NCBI RefSeq assembly: GCF_020509005.1
Contig: NC_063019.1
Location: 2,728,001 to 2,792,000 of the forward strand
DNA: 64,000 nucleotides
DNA from: Fulvia fulva
Taxonomy: Eukaryota > Ascomycota > Dothideomycetes > Mycosphaerellales > Mycosphaerellaceae
Direction: 5' to 3'
Made by a program: the position numbers and the translations under genes. Position 1 is the stretch's first letter; every line of letters begins with the position of its first letter. Under the pieces are notes generated by a model, which saw only the letters and a list, made by a program, of their open reading frames with translations, made no database searches and was not told the DNA's origin. Of this stretch, positions 21,127 to 31,076 are shown piece after piece.

Positions 21127-21820
21127 TACGAATATCGCGTTGGTGTAACCGGTACGCAGTCGACCTGGACAGCTTCGACCGCAAGATCGCAGCCTTCTGT
21201 GCCACTGGCTGGTCTGCTCGCTGTGTCACAGCAGCAACCAGATCTTGTACGGTAGGCGCGTGCTGGAGCGAGATCTCGGTGTCGATGTGCAAGACATCCA
21301 ATCTCATGCTTCGCATGCTTCGTGCAAAGGTACATTCGACCGCCAGTCGAGTCCCGCCACTGGCAGTCAAAGATTAGCTGCACTGCTTCATTGTTGAGCC
21401 AGTATGAACATACCTCTCATCCCACACGTTTGGCTGTGCCAAAATCATCCTCTCCCAGCTGCCGGACTTCTTCTGAAAAAATTGAGCAGTGCTCTTGTTG
21501 ATACGGCCGAGCTTAACCCAGCCGTTGTCCGTCACAAACCCGTCGTCAGGGCGCCACCAACCGCAAGCGATCAAGACGAGGGTGTTGGTGCCGAAGCTGT
21601 CAATAAGGGGGTTGACCACAGGTAGGCCGGAGGTGGAGACAGCGATGGACGGGTCGGTCTCGAGCCAAAGAGCGCGACGGAGCTTCTTGGAGCCGCTGAT
21701 GTTCGCATTCAAGAACTTGTTGACGCGTTAGGAGTGGAGGAGTGTGTGTGGATCGAGGTGAAGGAGGATGTTCTCTTGTACCAGGTCACCCATGTTGAAG
21801 ACGGCATCCGCAGCAGCCAT
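21110..21820 (-). pseudogene. F-box protein gene with in-frame TAA
   Basis: From the ATG at 21820 the frame reads a fungal F-box: AVFNMGDLVQENILLHLDP, then HTLLHS, a TAA at 21730-21728, and on in the same frame RVNKFLNANISGSKKLRRALW, LETDPSI and ILAQPNV. This order (an LPMRDLL-like helix, a Q-R-V-N-K turn, an aromatic RALF/W strand, an RM-L-x-QP end) is typical of a large dothideomycete F-box family in which the stop codon position is normally Gln. A CAA to TAA change explains it. A second exon in another frame (MRLDVLHIDTEISLQHAPTVQDL) probably supplied the C-terminus after an intron near 21400. F-box proteins hand substrates to SCF ubiquitin ligases; this copy is not expected to work. Confidence 0.65.
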
Positions 21821-22344
21821 GGTCGGTTCCGGTTGTAGATGTTGTTTGCTGAGGGTGTTTGTGCGTAGCTAGAGAGATTAGCAATCTTCAGGCGCTGCGC
21901 CTCCGATTTCTGCGTGAGATCGCCGCGTGAGATGAGCGATTTGGCAAAATTCTGTGTGGGAGATTGCCTGGAATAAGCCGGCGATGCTCGAGGCACTCCG
22001 TCGACCACCCAGCCGACCAATCGCATGCCTTGAATGATGCCGCTCTCTTGCTGTTCGAGTGAGATGCAGGGCATAGAATTACCGCTAGACAGAGTACTGT
22101 TGTGCATCTGGTAGACACAAGATGTCGTGCCTGACAGACAGGTCGAGAAGATGAATCCAGTGTGATGCTAGATTGTCGTCTTCAAGACGGGCCGATACTG
22201 CTCCCGATCCTCATAGCAATGGCGCAAGCACGGCTGCAGGCCGTCTTCAGGTATGTCACTGTTGATTGACGCCAAGCACGGTGGCAGCGTTACGTTCAGA
22301 CATCCCCGTCGCGATTCTCGCAGGAGTTACTCATGAGCCGGCTG
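21821..22344. other. Intergenic, no gene supported
   Basis: About 520 bp between the F-box pseudogene start and the MFS stop, with only short frames. CGTCTTCAAGACG at 22178-22190 is a small palindrome. Confidence 0.45.
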
Positions 22345-24157
22345 CTATCTCTTCAATCGGCGCTGCTTGGCTTGGAGCTTCTCCACAGGCGCTTCGACAC
22401 GATAATCCATCGCGTTGCTCAGATCACCCAAGCAGTACAGAGCAACACACGCAACCACACCAAAAGGCACAGCAATGATCCACACTACTCGGATCGAGTC
22501 AGCATTGGCTTTCTTCAGAGCTGCGACTCCAGCCGCGGTGATCCGTGGCGTCAAGCCACACAATGCTGGAAGCTCAAGCTGCCCGCCTGCTGTCAAGCCA
22601 GCAATAAAGTCTGGGACGCAGCGTGGTGGTAATCCTGCTTGCAGCACTGCAGCAGAGACATACTCTGGGATGTACCGCTGAGCTCGGTTGCTGACTGCAG
22701 CTGTGTAGCTTGCTGTGAAGACCGTCGCTGCTATGGCTCGAGTGGATGTCGTCACTGCCGTGGCAGTTGCGATGAGATGGTGTGGGATCGATAGGTGGAC
22801 TGCTGCTATGATGAGGATAAGCGGTGCTCCAAAGCCAAGACCTCCCAGCGCTGCGAAGACGATGGCGCTTGTTGAGTTGCCCGGCTGGACGGTCGCCAGG
22901 CCGATCAGTGATGTGGTGAACAGCACGAATCCGACCAGGAGTGGTATGCGAATCGTGCGGAACCGTGAGCTGAAGTATCCGTAAGTAGTCGTGGAGAAGA
23001 GATTGGCCACCCAGAACGGTACGACCCTCGCGGACAGCAAGAAGGCATCGGTGTCGAAGAGTTGTCCGGTCCTGCATACGACATATCAGCTTCGCTCTTC
23101 TGGAAGTAAGCCTGACTTACATCTGTGCATAGAAGATGACAAAGGCGAACAGCATGATCCCTTCCACCAAGATCAACAGCAAGCAGATTGCGAACGCTTT
23201 GCCGTCACGGAACAGTTCATGGTTGAGGACGCCGTGCTGGGTCGCCTTCCATTCGTAGACACCGAACAAGCCAAGTGTCACAATGCTGGCGATGAGTGTG
23301 CCCAAGGTCCGCCCTTCGCTCCAAGGATAGATACCCCCGCCAAGATTGAGTCCAACCAGGAACAGTGTAAGTCCGGTGACAAGCAGAAACAGCCCAGGCA
23401 GGTCCAAGGCATTCAATTTCTGCCTCATGGTAGCGAACTCATGAATTGTGTGCCGCTTAGGTGGTCGGTACCCGACAATAATACCAAGAACAGTGATCGC
23501 CCAAAGTGCGAACTGGATCCAGTACCATTGGCGCCAACCACTGGTAGCACTTCTCTTGACCATGCCCCCAGCGCTCAAGACACCTGCGATAGTTCCCAGC
23601 GAAGCCGATGCATTGACGGCACCTTGACAAGCAGGTCGCCACTTTCTGGGGAGAATCTCACTTGGAATGCTGTATGCCAAAGGTACTGTCGCGAAGCCAA
23701 AGCCGATCAAAGTCTGTGCTGCGATGAGTCGACCGATTGTTTGCGATCCTGGTGCAATGCCAGACCCAATCACTGAGATAACACATGCTACGATCAGGAT
23801 TGTCTTACGGGCCTGTAAGGCATCCGATGCTATTGAGACGACCGGGCCTAGGACAGCTTGAACAAGAGACAGAGCGTTGGGTATCCAGGCTTGCTGTGCT
23901 GTAGCGTTGAGATCTCTGCCGATGTAAGAGAGAATTGTTGCCGGTCCTTGGAGTGCGAAGACCTGGACGAAGTTGAGGAGGAGCATTGCAGCAATAGCAA
24001 TGACGGTTCTCGCATGAAACTCAGGCTCGTCGTCGGCATTGCTGTAGATCAGATTACCGCCGGTGGCAGTATCGCTGTCGCTGAACTCCAGCCGTCCTGT
24101 CCAAGACTGGTCAACATCGGCCTCCTTGAATGTGGCATCATTGGTAGACTTCGACAT
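22345..24157 (-). CDS. MFS transporter, 14-helix drug/metabolite exporter type
   Basis: Exons 24157-23121 and 23071-22345, giving 587 residues; the intron starts gtaagt and ends atgcag. About 50 hydrophilic residues precede the first helix. Between 12 and 14 membrane helices can be counted. MFS marks include the region after helix 2 (SDALQARKTILIVACVISVIG), the helix-4 arginine in TIGRLIAAQTLIG, and the antiporter-like segment IPSEILPRKWRPACQGAVNASAS. It resembles fungal siderophore/trichothecene-efflux-like DHA exporters at the plasma membrane; substrate unknown. It is the one apparently intact gene in an otherwise decayed stretch, and no biosynthetic partner gene is adjacent. Confidence 0.87.
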
Positions 24158-25954
24158 GGTGATGTTGTTACTGCTTGAGAGTCAGCGCTGGTCGTGTGAG
24201 ATAAAAAGTTGCACGATCGTATGATGTCGGGGTCAGATATGGTCTCAAGGGGCGGACGATAAGTGAGCTCTATGCATATCGATCGGGTCGTCTTTGGACC
24301 AATGCTGGCCCTCGGAGGGCGTAGCGTTGCTTTGGGTTCAGCTTGCTGCATGACCTCACACGCCTCAGCACAAGCGAGCAGCAGTGTAACCACCCATGAG
24401 AAGCTGTGTTGAGCGACGCTGATCAGCTTCTCCTATAAGCGTACCGGCACTCAGCGCGTACAGTCCTGGGCATAGTTTTCACAATCCCTGTTCTTCCACC
24501 TTTCCTCATTAGGAAGGATGTATCCACTGCTTGGCGTAGCTCACCACCTGGTGTGTCCTCCATTGTTGGCTATTACTGCCTCGCAGCGTTCTCGCATACT
24601 CTTGCATATACGTTGTATGTCCTTAGGCGTGAGCTTGGCCCATTCTTGATAGTGGGATTGAAGGTAGCAACACCTTCTGAGATGGACATGAATAGCCGGA
24701 AGTGGTTAGCGTAAATACAGGGGTTGTAAAAATTATGCCCAGGACTGTATTCAGCTAACTGAATGTCGATGTAACAACGACCAGGACTTAGGGCTGGTGA
24801 GATATGGCGTCTAGAGCAGACGCTGTGTCGTACGGACCATATGTGCGGGACATGGTGGCAATGGACATCTCGATCTGGACCAGGGGGGAAGGTGCGAAGA
24901 ACGGTGAACTTGACAGTCGTCCGATGTCGAGGACAACAAGGAGAAGAAGCAGATTGAAGGAACATTGAACCTTGAAACTCAGGAAGGAAAGCTGACGTAA
25001 CGCCGTTGCCAAGAGCGTAAGCACGACAAGCACATCCCTGTCGTGCTTCTAGGAGCAACTTTGATTCGCCTCTCGACCGCGGAAGCTAACGGCAGTCATC
25101 ATTTTTGAGGACGACAAGAATCACCAGTACAAACACGCATCAGGCAGGATCTGGGACTGGCGGTGCTCCACGCACGGCCACGTGCCCCCAAGCCGCCTAC
25201 GATGAACGGGCTCGCTCATCGACAAAAGAAGGCATTGTTCCCTGCCAAGCATGCTTTCGTGAGGGTGTACGAAGAGGCCTTTTCCCCTAAGAACAGTCGT
25301 TGTCCTGGCGAGTCCGGTAGTTTCGCTGGAATACATCGCGACGCTCGATGACCTCCAACCAGTAACGACAGTCTATGCCGGCAGTAGGAGCTGCTGCGAG
25401 CCCCAGACGGTGTTGACATCGGCCCAGCTATGCCGCACCGTCGAAGGCTTGCGACCTCCTGGTGTGGGATATCTGGGGCGTGAGAGATGCCGTTGATACT
25501 CAAGCCTAGGCAGCTCTGGTCATGGTCGCAACCAGGCGATCTTCCCATCACGTGAGAGCGACATGAAATCGGCCATGTTTGGATCAGATGGCATCGTCAC
25601 GGTGAAGTTATGCCGTGACCTTCTCCGTGGCAAGGGCACTCGTGAACGGACTCATCAGCCTGGGGAAATAAGCTGACACTGGTATGCTCACAGTCCTGTC
25701 GCGCGTCTTGTCGAACCAGAGGAGTGCTGATCGCTTCGTGCATTGGTTTTATGAGAATGGTTCCATGGACTGAGCTCCCCAGGAGAGCCCGTGGCAGCAT
25801 GGCATTGCACTGAACGCCAGAACCTGACGACAGTAATCTCAAACGACAGCGCAACTCATTGTTCGTCAACAACACCATCTCACGGCCGTCCGTTGATCCT
25901 GACTTGTTGCATCGAGCACACAAGACCACCAATAGTCCTCCGCCCACCAAAGGC
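24158..25954. other. Gene-poor stretch, nothing supported
   Basis: About 1.8 kb upstream of the MFS gene with no convincing coding region. A minus-strand frame at 24573-25058 has a locally protein-like segment (QLAEYSPGHNFYNPCIYAN) but no family I recognise. The MFS promoter should lie at the left end. It may be eroded transposon or gene-family sequence like the neighbouring 20-28 kb material. Confidence 0.4.
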
Positions 25955-26341
25955 ATGGGCACTTCCGCCCCAGCACCGCTTCACTACGATCAATCAGCGG
26001 TAGACGACCAGATCAACAAACCCCGCCCAGTATATTCCGTCATCACCGGTCCCTTGGACGTGAATAATCTTCCGCCGCCAGGGCGCCTCCTGGACGACAT
26101 GCAAAAGGCTATCGTGCTTCACGCCATCGATACCGGGTACCTATCTCGGAACGATCCGCGCACGTTGTGGCCGCACGTCTTCTCCGCAAAGGCTGAGAAA
26201 TACAGTCACTGTAAGCCACGAGGATTGCCAGCGCTCGTTTATGGCCAGGATGGTCAGATACAATACGCCCAATCCCGCAATACGTCACTTTGGAGGTGGC
26301 TACGCAGACGATGTCCTTGGTGCTCTGAATTACCCGGTTGA
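25955..26341 (+). pseudogene. Unknown tandem domain, copy A (frameshifted end)
   Basis: The frame aligns along its length with copy B, about 570 bp downstream. Shared blocks are GMG at the start, V(Y/F)S(V/A)I(T/M)GP(L/I)DV(N/D)N, a LLDD..KA helix, DPRTLWPHVFSAKAE against DLKSWWPNVFTDKAE, and CKPRGLPALVYGQDGQI against CKPTGLEAVVYGPDGGL. Past residue about 105 the similarity to copy B's GGGCFEDV block moves to another frame (GGGYADDV), so a frame break lies near 26285. No known family, signal peptide or membrane helix was recognised. The block composition, with a conserved Trp-Pro and a single Cys-Lys-Pro, looks like a small globular domain of about 100 residues. Confidence 0.55.
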
Positions 26342-26464
26342 GCGAGAGAGCGTTCATGTAGCTTCGCGCTTGGATAGATAATAGCAAGTAACGAGACCAG
26401 AACTATTCTACAGGACTGCTCATTGCGCCGGACGTGACCAGGCAGCCTTTGCCCGGAGCTAGGT

Positions 26465-26974
26465 ATGACGCTATTACAGCAAGCGCATTTTACACCGAAC
26501 GCACCACCTGCGACGCTAGGCATGGGCTTAGGCCACTCACAAGGACTCTGGTATCCGGGAAGCCATGTTCCTGCAGTACCGTGCGGAAGAGCTGTCGTTG
26601 TTGACGATGCTGTACGGGCAGTATTCTCCGCGATTATGGGCCCTATCGACGTGGATAACGTCCCAGTCGTGGGTTCAATCTTAGATGACTCTCATAAGGC
26701 TGTATTGTATTACGCAGTAGACATTGGCTTACTCAGTGAGAAAGACTTGAAGTCATGGTGGCCCAATGTCTTCACAGACAAAGCAGAGATTCAAAGTCTC
26801 TGTAAGCCTACTGGGTTGGAAGCGGTGGTATACGGTCCAGATGGCGGACTCTATTACGCACTGGCCAACGGCAAGACGCAACTCACAGGCGGAGGATGTT
26901 TTGAAGATGTTCGGGGTGGTGAGGACAAACCACTGGGGAAAGTCGAGCAAACAACAGTGGCATCAGAAAGGTAG
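26465..26974 (+). CDS. Unknown tandem domain, copy B
   Basis: Open frame of 169 residues. The internal ATG at 26522 corresponds to the start of copy A and may be the real start, leaving 150 residues. Domain order: a short Gly/Pro-rich lead, the AIMGPIDVDNVPV strand-like block, SILDDSHKAVLYYAVDIG helix, KSWWPNVFTDKAE, LCKPTGLEAVVYGPDGGLYYA, and an acidic Gly-rich tail. It is the more intact of two tandem copies. I do not recognise the family and suggest no function. It lies directly upstream of a second unknown gene on the same strand, whose frame overlaps the end of this one; the two could be parts of one multi-exon gene. Confidence 0.5.
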   Translation: MTLLQQAHFTPNAPPATLGMGLGHSQGLWYPGSHVPAVPCGRAVVVDDAVRAVFSAIMGPIDVDNVPVVGSILDDSHKAVLYYAVDIGLLSEKDLKSWWPNVFTDKAEIQSLCKPTGLEAVVYGPDGGLYYALANGKTQLTGGGCFEDVRGGEDKPLGKVEQTTVASER

Positions 26975-27128
26975 CCAACATGGGTCGGAATCGTGCCACA
27001 GCAGGGAGATGCAGGACAAGAAGCGAGGCACGGGGTGTATTGGGCGTCTAACAGCATCTCGAATCTCATGGCGACCGAGCTTTACGCAATGGCCAGTGGT
27101 TCTAATCCCACTTGGTATCACAGCGCCG

Positions 27129-27776
27129 ATGAGAGATCAACTGCGGGAGTATGTGGAGACTGAGCGGGATGCGCAGACTCTCACACACGATGACCCTGTC
27201 CTGCATGCGTTGGACACTCTATCTTTCTCCGATCCAACCATGCCAAGGCCCGCCATTATACAATCACACGCACAATGGTCTAAAGCGAGGCATACGAAGC
27301 CGCGGCAAGAATTTGCAGACAGCCAGCCGGTGGTGTTTGGTGGTAGGACGAGGCCACCAGCACCAAGACCTTCACAGGGGAGTCGAGTCCAAGACACGCC
27401 CTTCACGCAAAGCCTCGTGCCTATCACGGATTCCAACCGAGAGGGCTTCATGGACGTCATTGACCACATGCGTTGGTCGATCGAAGCACTTCAAGGACGA
27501 TATAATCGTCTAACGGAGCTCCAGCGGGCCTTCCCTCAGCTATGTGTCACCTTTACGGACCAAGACAAGGTCCTACTTCCACACCTGACGGCTCAGACAA
27601 GCACGAAGAAGGGCGTGATCCTAGAGACTGACCAACACACCGAGATGCAAACGGCGCTATTGGCCGACTACGCTAATGCTCACACGCAACGTCAGCCAGG
27701 CCGTCGTCGTCCGTGGGCCCTTGTCGACCCTGGATTGTTGGAAGTAGTTCGGGAGGCCGAACAGGAAAGTGAGTAA
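27129..27776 (+). CDS. Unknown protein with helical domain, paralogue of the 20 kb relic
   Basis: Frame of 215 residues from the ATG at 27129. The frame stays open upstream to 26766, but that part looks non-coding and overlaps copy B in another frame. The middle is Pro/Arg-rich (GGRTRPPAPRPSQGS) and likely disordered. The C-terminal half is helical: REGFMDVIDHMRWSIEAL, GRYNRLTELQRAFPQLCVTF, then TEMQTALLADYANAH. That helical part recurs in a broken minus-strand copy at 20.6-20.8 kb. No catalytic motif, zinc site or membrane segment is visible. The family is unrecognised; mobile-element cargo or a fast-evolving lineage-specific family are both possible. Confidence 0.5.
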   Translation: MRDQLREYVETERDAQTLTHDDPVLHALDTLSFSDPTMPRPAIIQSHAQWSKARHTKPRQEFADSQPVVFGGRTRPPAPRPSQGSRVQDTPFTQSLVPITDSNREGFMDVIDHMRWSIEALQGRYNRLTELQRAFPQLCVTFTDQDKVLLPHLTAQTSTKKGVILETDQHTEMQTALLADYANAHTQRQPGRRRPWALVDPGLLEVVREAEQESE

Positions 27777-27779
27777 CGC

Positions 27780-28587
27780 AGACGCGAGACACCTGGTATG
27801 ACTTTTCGCGATCGGACTTCTCCTTGCCGACGTGGTCTCCTGGCTATTGGCCCTTCCTTATGCTGACCCTTGGTATTGCTTTCTGGTCGTGTCACGCTGG
27901 CTGTTGTTGCAGTTCTCGAGGGTCGAGTGATTCTCGTCGAGAACGAGGTGTCCTCGCTTGGGTCAATGGTCTTGATGGCTTTTGTATCGATGGATCGAAA
28001 ATACTGTCGCGGCGCGTAGTCCTCGTGGTGGTTAATCAGGTGCTGTGGCAACAGGAAGCCCCTTCTGTTCCCTTTGCTGGTCTTCAGTTCACGGAGACAC
28101 AGAGTCGCTATAGCTTTGGCGCGCGAGTCTCCTCCTCCCAGACGGCTGTACTCACGTGGGCAGACTCTTGACAGGAAGGTAACCCCCCCCCCCTGATGCC
28201 CTTGTAGTACTTGTACAGAGGGTCCAAGTCCGTTTTGGTCAGCACTAGAATCTCTGCAGCTGACGTCTTGACGTCCCATATCTCCCGAGCCAGTCCGACG
28301 AACTGTAAGCGCTTCGCCAGTTGGTACCGTTGGCGGACTGGACCAGGGACTGAGCCCAGGAACAGGCCCTAGTAATCGAAGACATGCTTCTTGAGCCAAA
28401 CGGCGTTTCTCGCACAGGTGGCTGGTAGAAGGTTGAATAAGTACTCGATGAGAGCCTCCTGAGACCAGAGGCATGGTGACTGGTAGTCGATGCGCGCTGA
28501 GGAGTCAAATACCTCGAATACGGAAGAGTCTCTGGATCTCTTGACCACGGCATTGTGGGTGAGATGATATGGTCTCGTCGTAGCATT
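27780..28587 (-). pseudogene. Degenerate unknown gene convergent on the 27.1 kb gene
   Basis: From about 28572 the minus strand has protein-like sequence: RSRDSSVFEVFDSSARIDYQ, SQEALIEYLFNLLPATCARN, VWLKKHVFDY, a TAG at 28371-28369, then in the same frame GLFLGSVPGPVRQRYQLAKR, FVGLAREIWDVKTSAAEILV and LTKTDLDPLYKYYKG. Then comes a run of eleven C on the plus strand (28183-28193), after which the signal seems to continue in another frame. One nonsense codon and one probable slip in a homopolymer mark it as decayed. No family was recognised. Its 3' end faces the 3' end of the unknown plus-strand gene. Confidence 0.5.
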
Positions 28588-28755
28588 TGGTCCCCGCGCG
28601 CCCTGCTATTCTCGACCAAATGTATGCCCAGCGTGACGAAGCAGTCACGCGTGATCAAATGCCTGTACGCTGCTTTCTATGTCTATCTCTGCCTTCCACC
28701 TATTTATGTCTATTGTCTACATACCCCCACCCAGGTCCACCCACTCTTCATTACT

Positions 28756-29922
28756 TTACTGCTGCAAACTAACCCATCTCGCCTCACTCGGCACCCCATC
28801 CGCTACGACCCACAGCAAGTAGACACCCGGCGGCATCACACTCGCATTAGCAGGTCCTGTGATCGTCACATTCTCACCTTCCACCTCCAATTCCAACTCC
28901 ACCATCCTCTGTCCCATATCAACAGCATGAGTATGGAACCCCGAATAGCTCAGCTGGACCTTGACAAGCTTGTCTTCCAGACCTGATGCACTAACTGTGG
29001 TCTGTTGACCGTACTTGATCGTCTCCGGCGCAGTATCAGTCACCGGACGAGCGGCAGAGTCCATATACGTCGGTGCGAAAATCTCAACCCGATACTCTGT
29101 CGGATGATTGACATCCGGGCTCTGCTGCTGATGCAGATAGCTCGTATGCCCATTGTTCTGAAACTCGGGGTACGCAGCATTGATCGAGACGTTTCCGTAC
29201 GCATTGTAAAACACATCGGGGTTGCTATCTGCTACTAGGACTTCTTCCGATGGCAATAAGATCACAACGGAGTGCTACAGCCTCGGAATTTCGGTCTTGG
29301 GCATCTTCTCGAAACGGCTGCCGGCGGGTTTGGAAGCGTGGTAGAGAAGAGGCTCCAGGACGGGATCGTCGGCTCGGTCGTCGCCCGCTCTGCCTTTGTG
29401 GGCGCCGTTGAGGAGGCGGACTGTGCCGTCGGGAAGGAGGATGGGGTCTGTCATTGTTTGGCCACGGTCGGGGAGGGAGTCGTCTTCATTCCATTAGGCA
29501 TTGTCATCGTAGTGTTTGATGCTGTAGCAGGTGTCAAGAGTTTGAGGATCTGGGATGTCACCGCTGCCGCCGCCGCCGCCGCAGACGAGGATGGTCGGAT
29601 GTGTAGTGTTGGGAGTCATGTGTAGTAGCGTGGCTGCTGCAGAGCTGGGGAAGCAGCGAGGTCCGCCTGGGATGTTAGGCAGCGCTTTGACTTGTTCGTT
29701 CGGGGCATAATTACGAATCTCTGCCATGTTGCCAGATAGAGTGAAGACTTCATCCTGTTCGTTGGAGTTTGGTAGGAGCTGTAGGATGGGGTAGAGATTG
29801 AATGACTTATTTGCGTTTTGGTCGTCTGCGGCATCAAACTTCACGACATCAAGGTCGACTTGTGCAGGGGGTGCACTTCCGTCCGCCAGCACGGAGTCCT
29901 GCAGCAGAAACATAAGCAGCAA
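28756..29922 (-). pseudogene. Galactose/glyoxal oxidase-like gene, truncated and broken
   Basis: In one frame the minus strand encodes the second half of a secreted copper-radical oxidase: FNLYPILQLLPN, SGNMAEIRNY, GGPRCFPSSAAATLL, ILVCGGGGG, WNEDDSLPDRG, TDPILLPDG, HSVVILLPSEEVLVADSNPD, and a C-terminal immunoglobulin-like domain ending in PPGVYLLWVVADGVPSEA. Two in-frame stops interrupt it: TAA at 29496-29494 just before WNEDD, and TAG at 29277-29275 where the family has Tyr before HS. The N-terminal half of the propeller is absent. The frame instead begins with a hydrophobic run (LLLMFLLQDSVLADG) that resembles a signal peptide. Intact relatives oxidise alcohols or aldehydes outside the cell and make hydrogen peroxide. 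Confidence 0.72.
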
Positions 29923-31076
29923 GGGAAAGAAGTAACGGTATAGAGACTACGGCGACTGAATGGGAAGTGTAGATGAAAGAATGTGTCACTGCTGATGAGC
30001 AGCACTCGAGGTTGGCCTCGTCTGTTATGTGCCACCCCGTCGGCCTCTGGACCCTCCCAATACGGCTTCATCAATCGCACTGCTGTGCAGTATGCGCCTG
30101 ATAGGCCTTCGAGGCGCTTGATGGGACATGATTTTGGACTGACAGCACATGCTACCGGCGTTCTGGAATAAGAGCCTCGTGAAGGTAGATGGACATAATC
30201 ACAAGGACCCACGTTCTTTTGCAGTGCCACCGAGAGAAAGGCGTGGTGGGAACATGTCGGCGAAACTACAGAACGACGGGTCAGTACAAATGGATGATGG
30301 AGAGTGGCTCCACGTGTTCGACACGATCGGGAGTCGGAAAGCTGTGCATCTTGTGCCGGACACGAGCGCTTGGCTCGAAGGTGGACCGATGTCCTCGATA
30401 GAAGTCAGGCAGATACGACTTCCATGTCTGGCGTTCTGGTTGACAATTGCGATGGTGGTGTCTCAGACGTCCTATCGCTGTCTGGCGGCTGCGACTTTTC
30501 CCCAGCCTTACAAAACTCGTCGGTACGGTCTGCTTGGCATTTGTTCCACGGTGTTTCTAAGCCGGCTTCGAATCAGTGAGGCGCTGAGGTGCCGGAGTGT
30601 TTCACAGCCCTCTGGAAACGAGGCTCTCCGCTGGGAGATGACCAGGGCAGTTGTGATGATTGTCGATATCCGAGGTCCCGAAATTTCTCCCCCTCTCTGA
30701 AACAGGTGGTGGAGCTTTGCCGAAGAACGCCGGATATCATGTCATGTCGTCTGCTGAAGGACATGGATGCATGTGAGTGAGACTCTTCGGTGACGTCAAG
30801 ATTCGGCTTCCGAACGTGGCACAAGGGCAGCGTCGCGCAATCGCTTAAGACCCGTCACGACTCCGACATCAACAACGCGACTGCTCCCTCTCAACGACTT
30901 CGAGTGACGACCGATCCATCCTTCCTGCGCCGACGTGCAACATAGCGCCATGTCGCAGGAACAGACACCCAGCCGCCCACCTTCGTAGTGTCCGCGCATC
31001 TCACTGGTGCCAGTTAAAGGTCAGCTGCATCGATTCAGGAAGGCATTACGGATATCGACAGTAGTCGCGCAGCAAG
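29923..31076. other. Intergenic, no gene supported
   Basis: About 1.15 kb. One plus-strand frame of 183 codons at 30149-30700 has no motif or homologous look, and I do not call it a gene. The promoter of the RING ligase lies at the right end. Confidence 0.45.

Noticed and set aside
24573..25058. Minus-strand frame of 161 codons as a retroelement remnant
   Set aside because: I found no reverse transcriptase, integrase or protease motif and no terminal repeats.
27692..28474. Minus-strand frame of 260 codons over the 27-28 kb region
   Set aside because: Its right part is in a different frame from the more convincing protein-like sequence of the decayed gene, its left part is antisense to the 27.1 kb gene, and it has no domain; only its middle may be a frame-shifted continuation of the decayed gene.
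30149..30700. Plus-strand frame of 183 codons upstream of the RING ligase
   Set aside because: No recognisable domain, no consistent codon pattern and no plausible splice partner.
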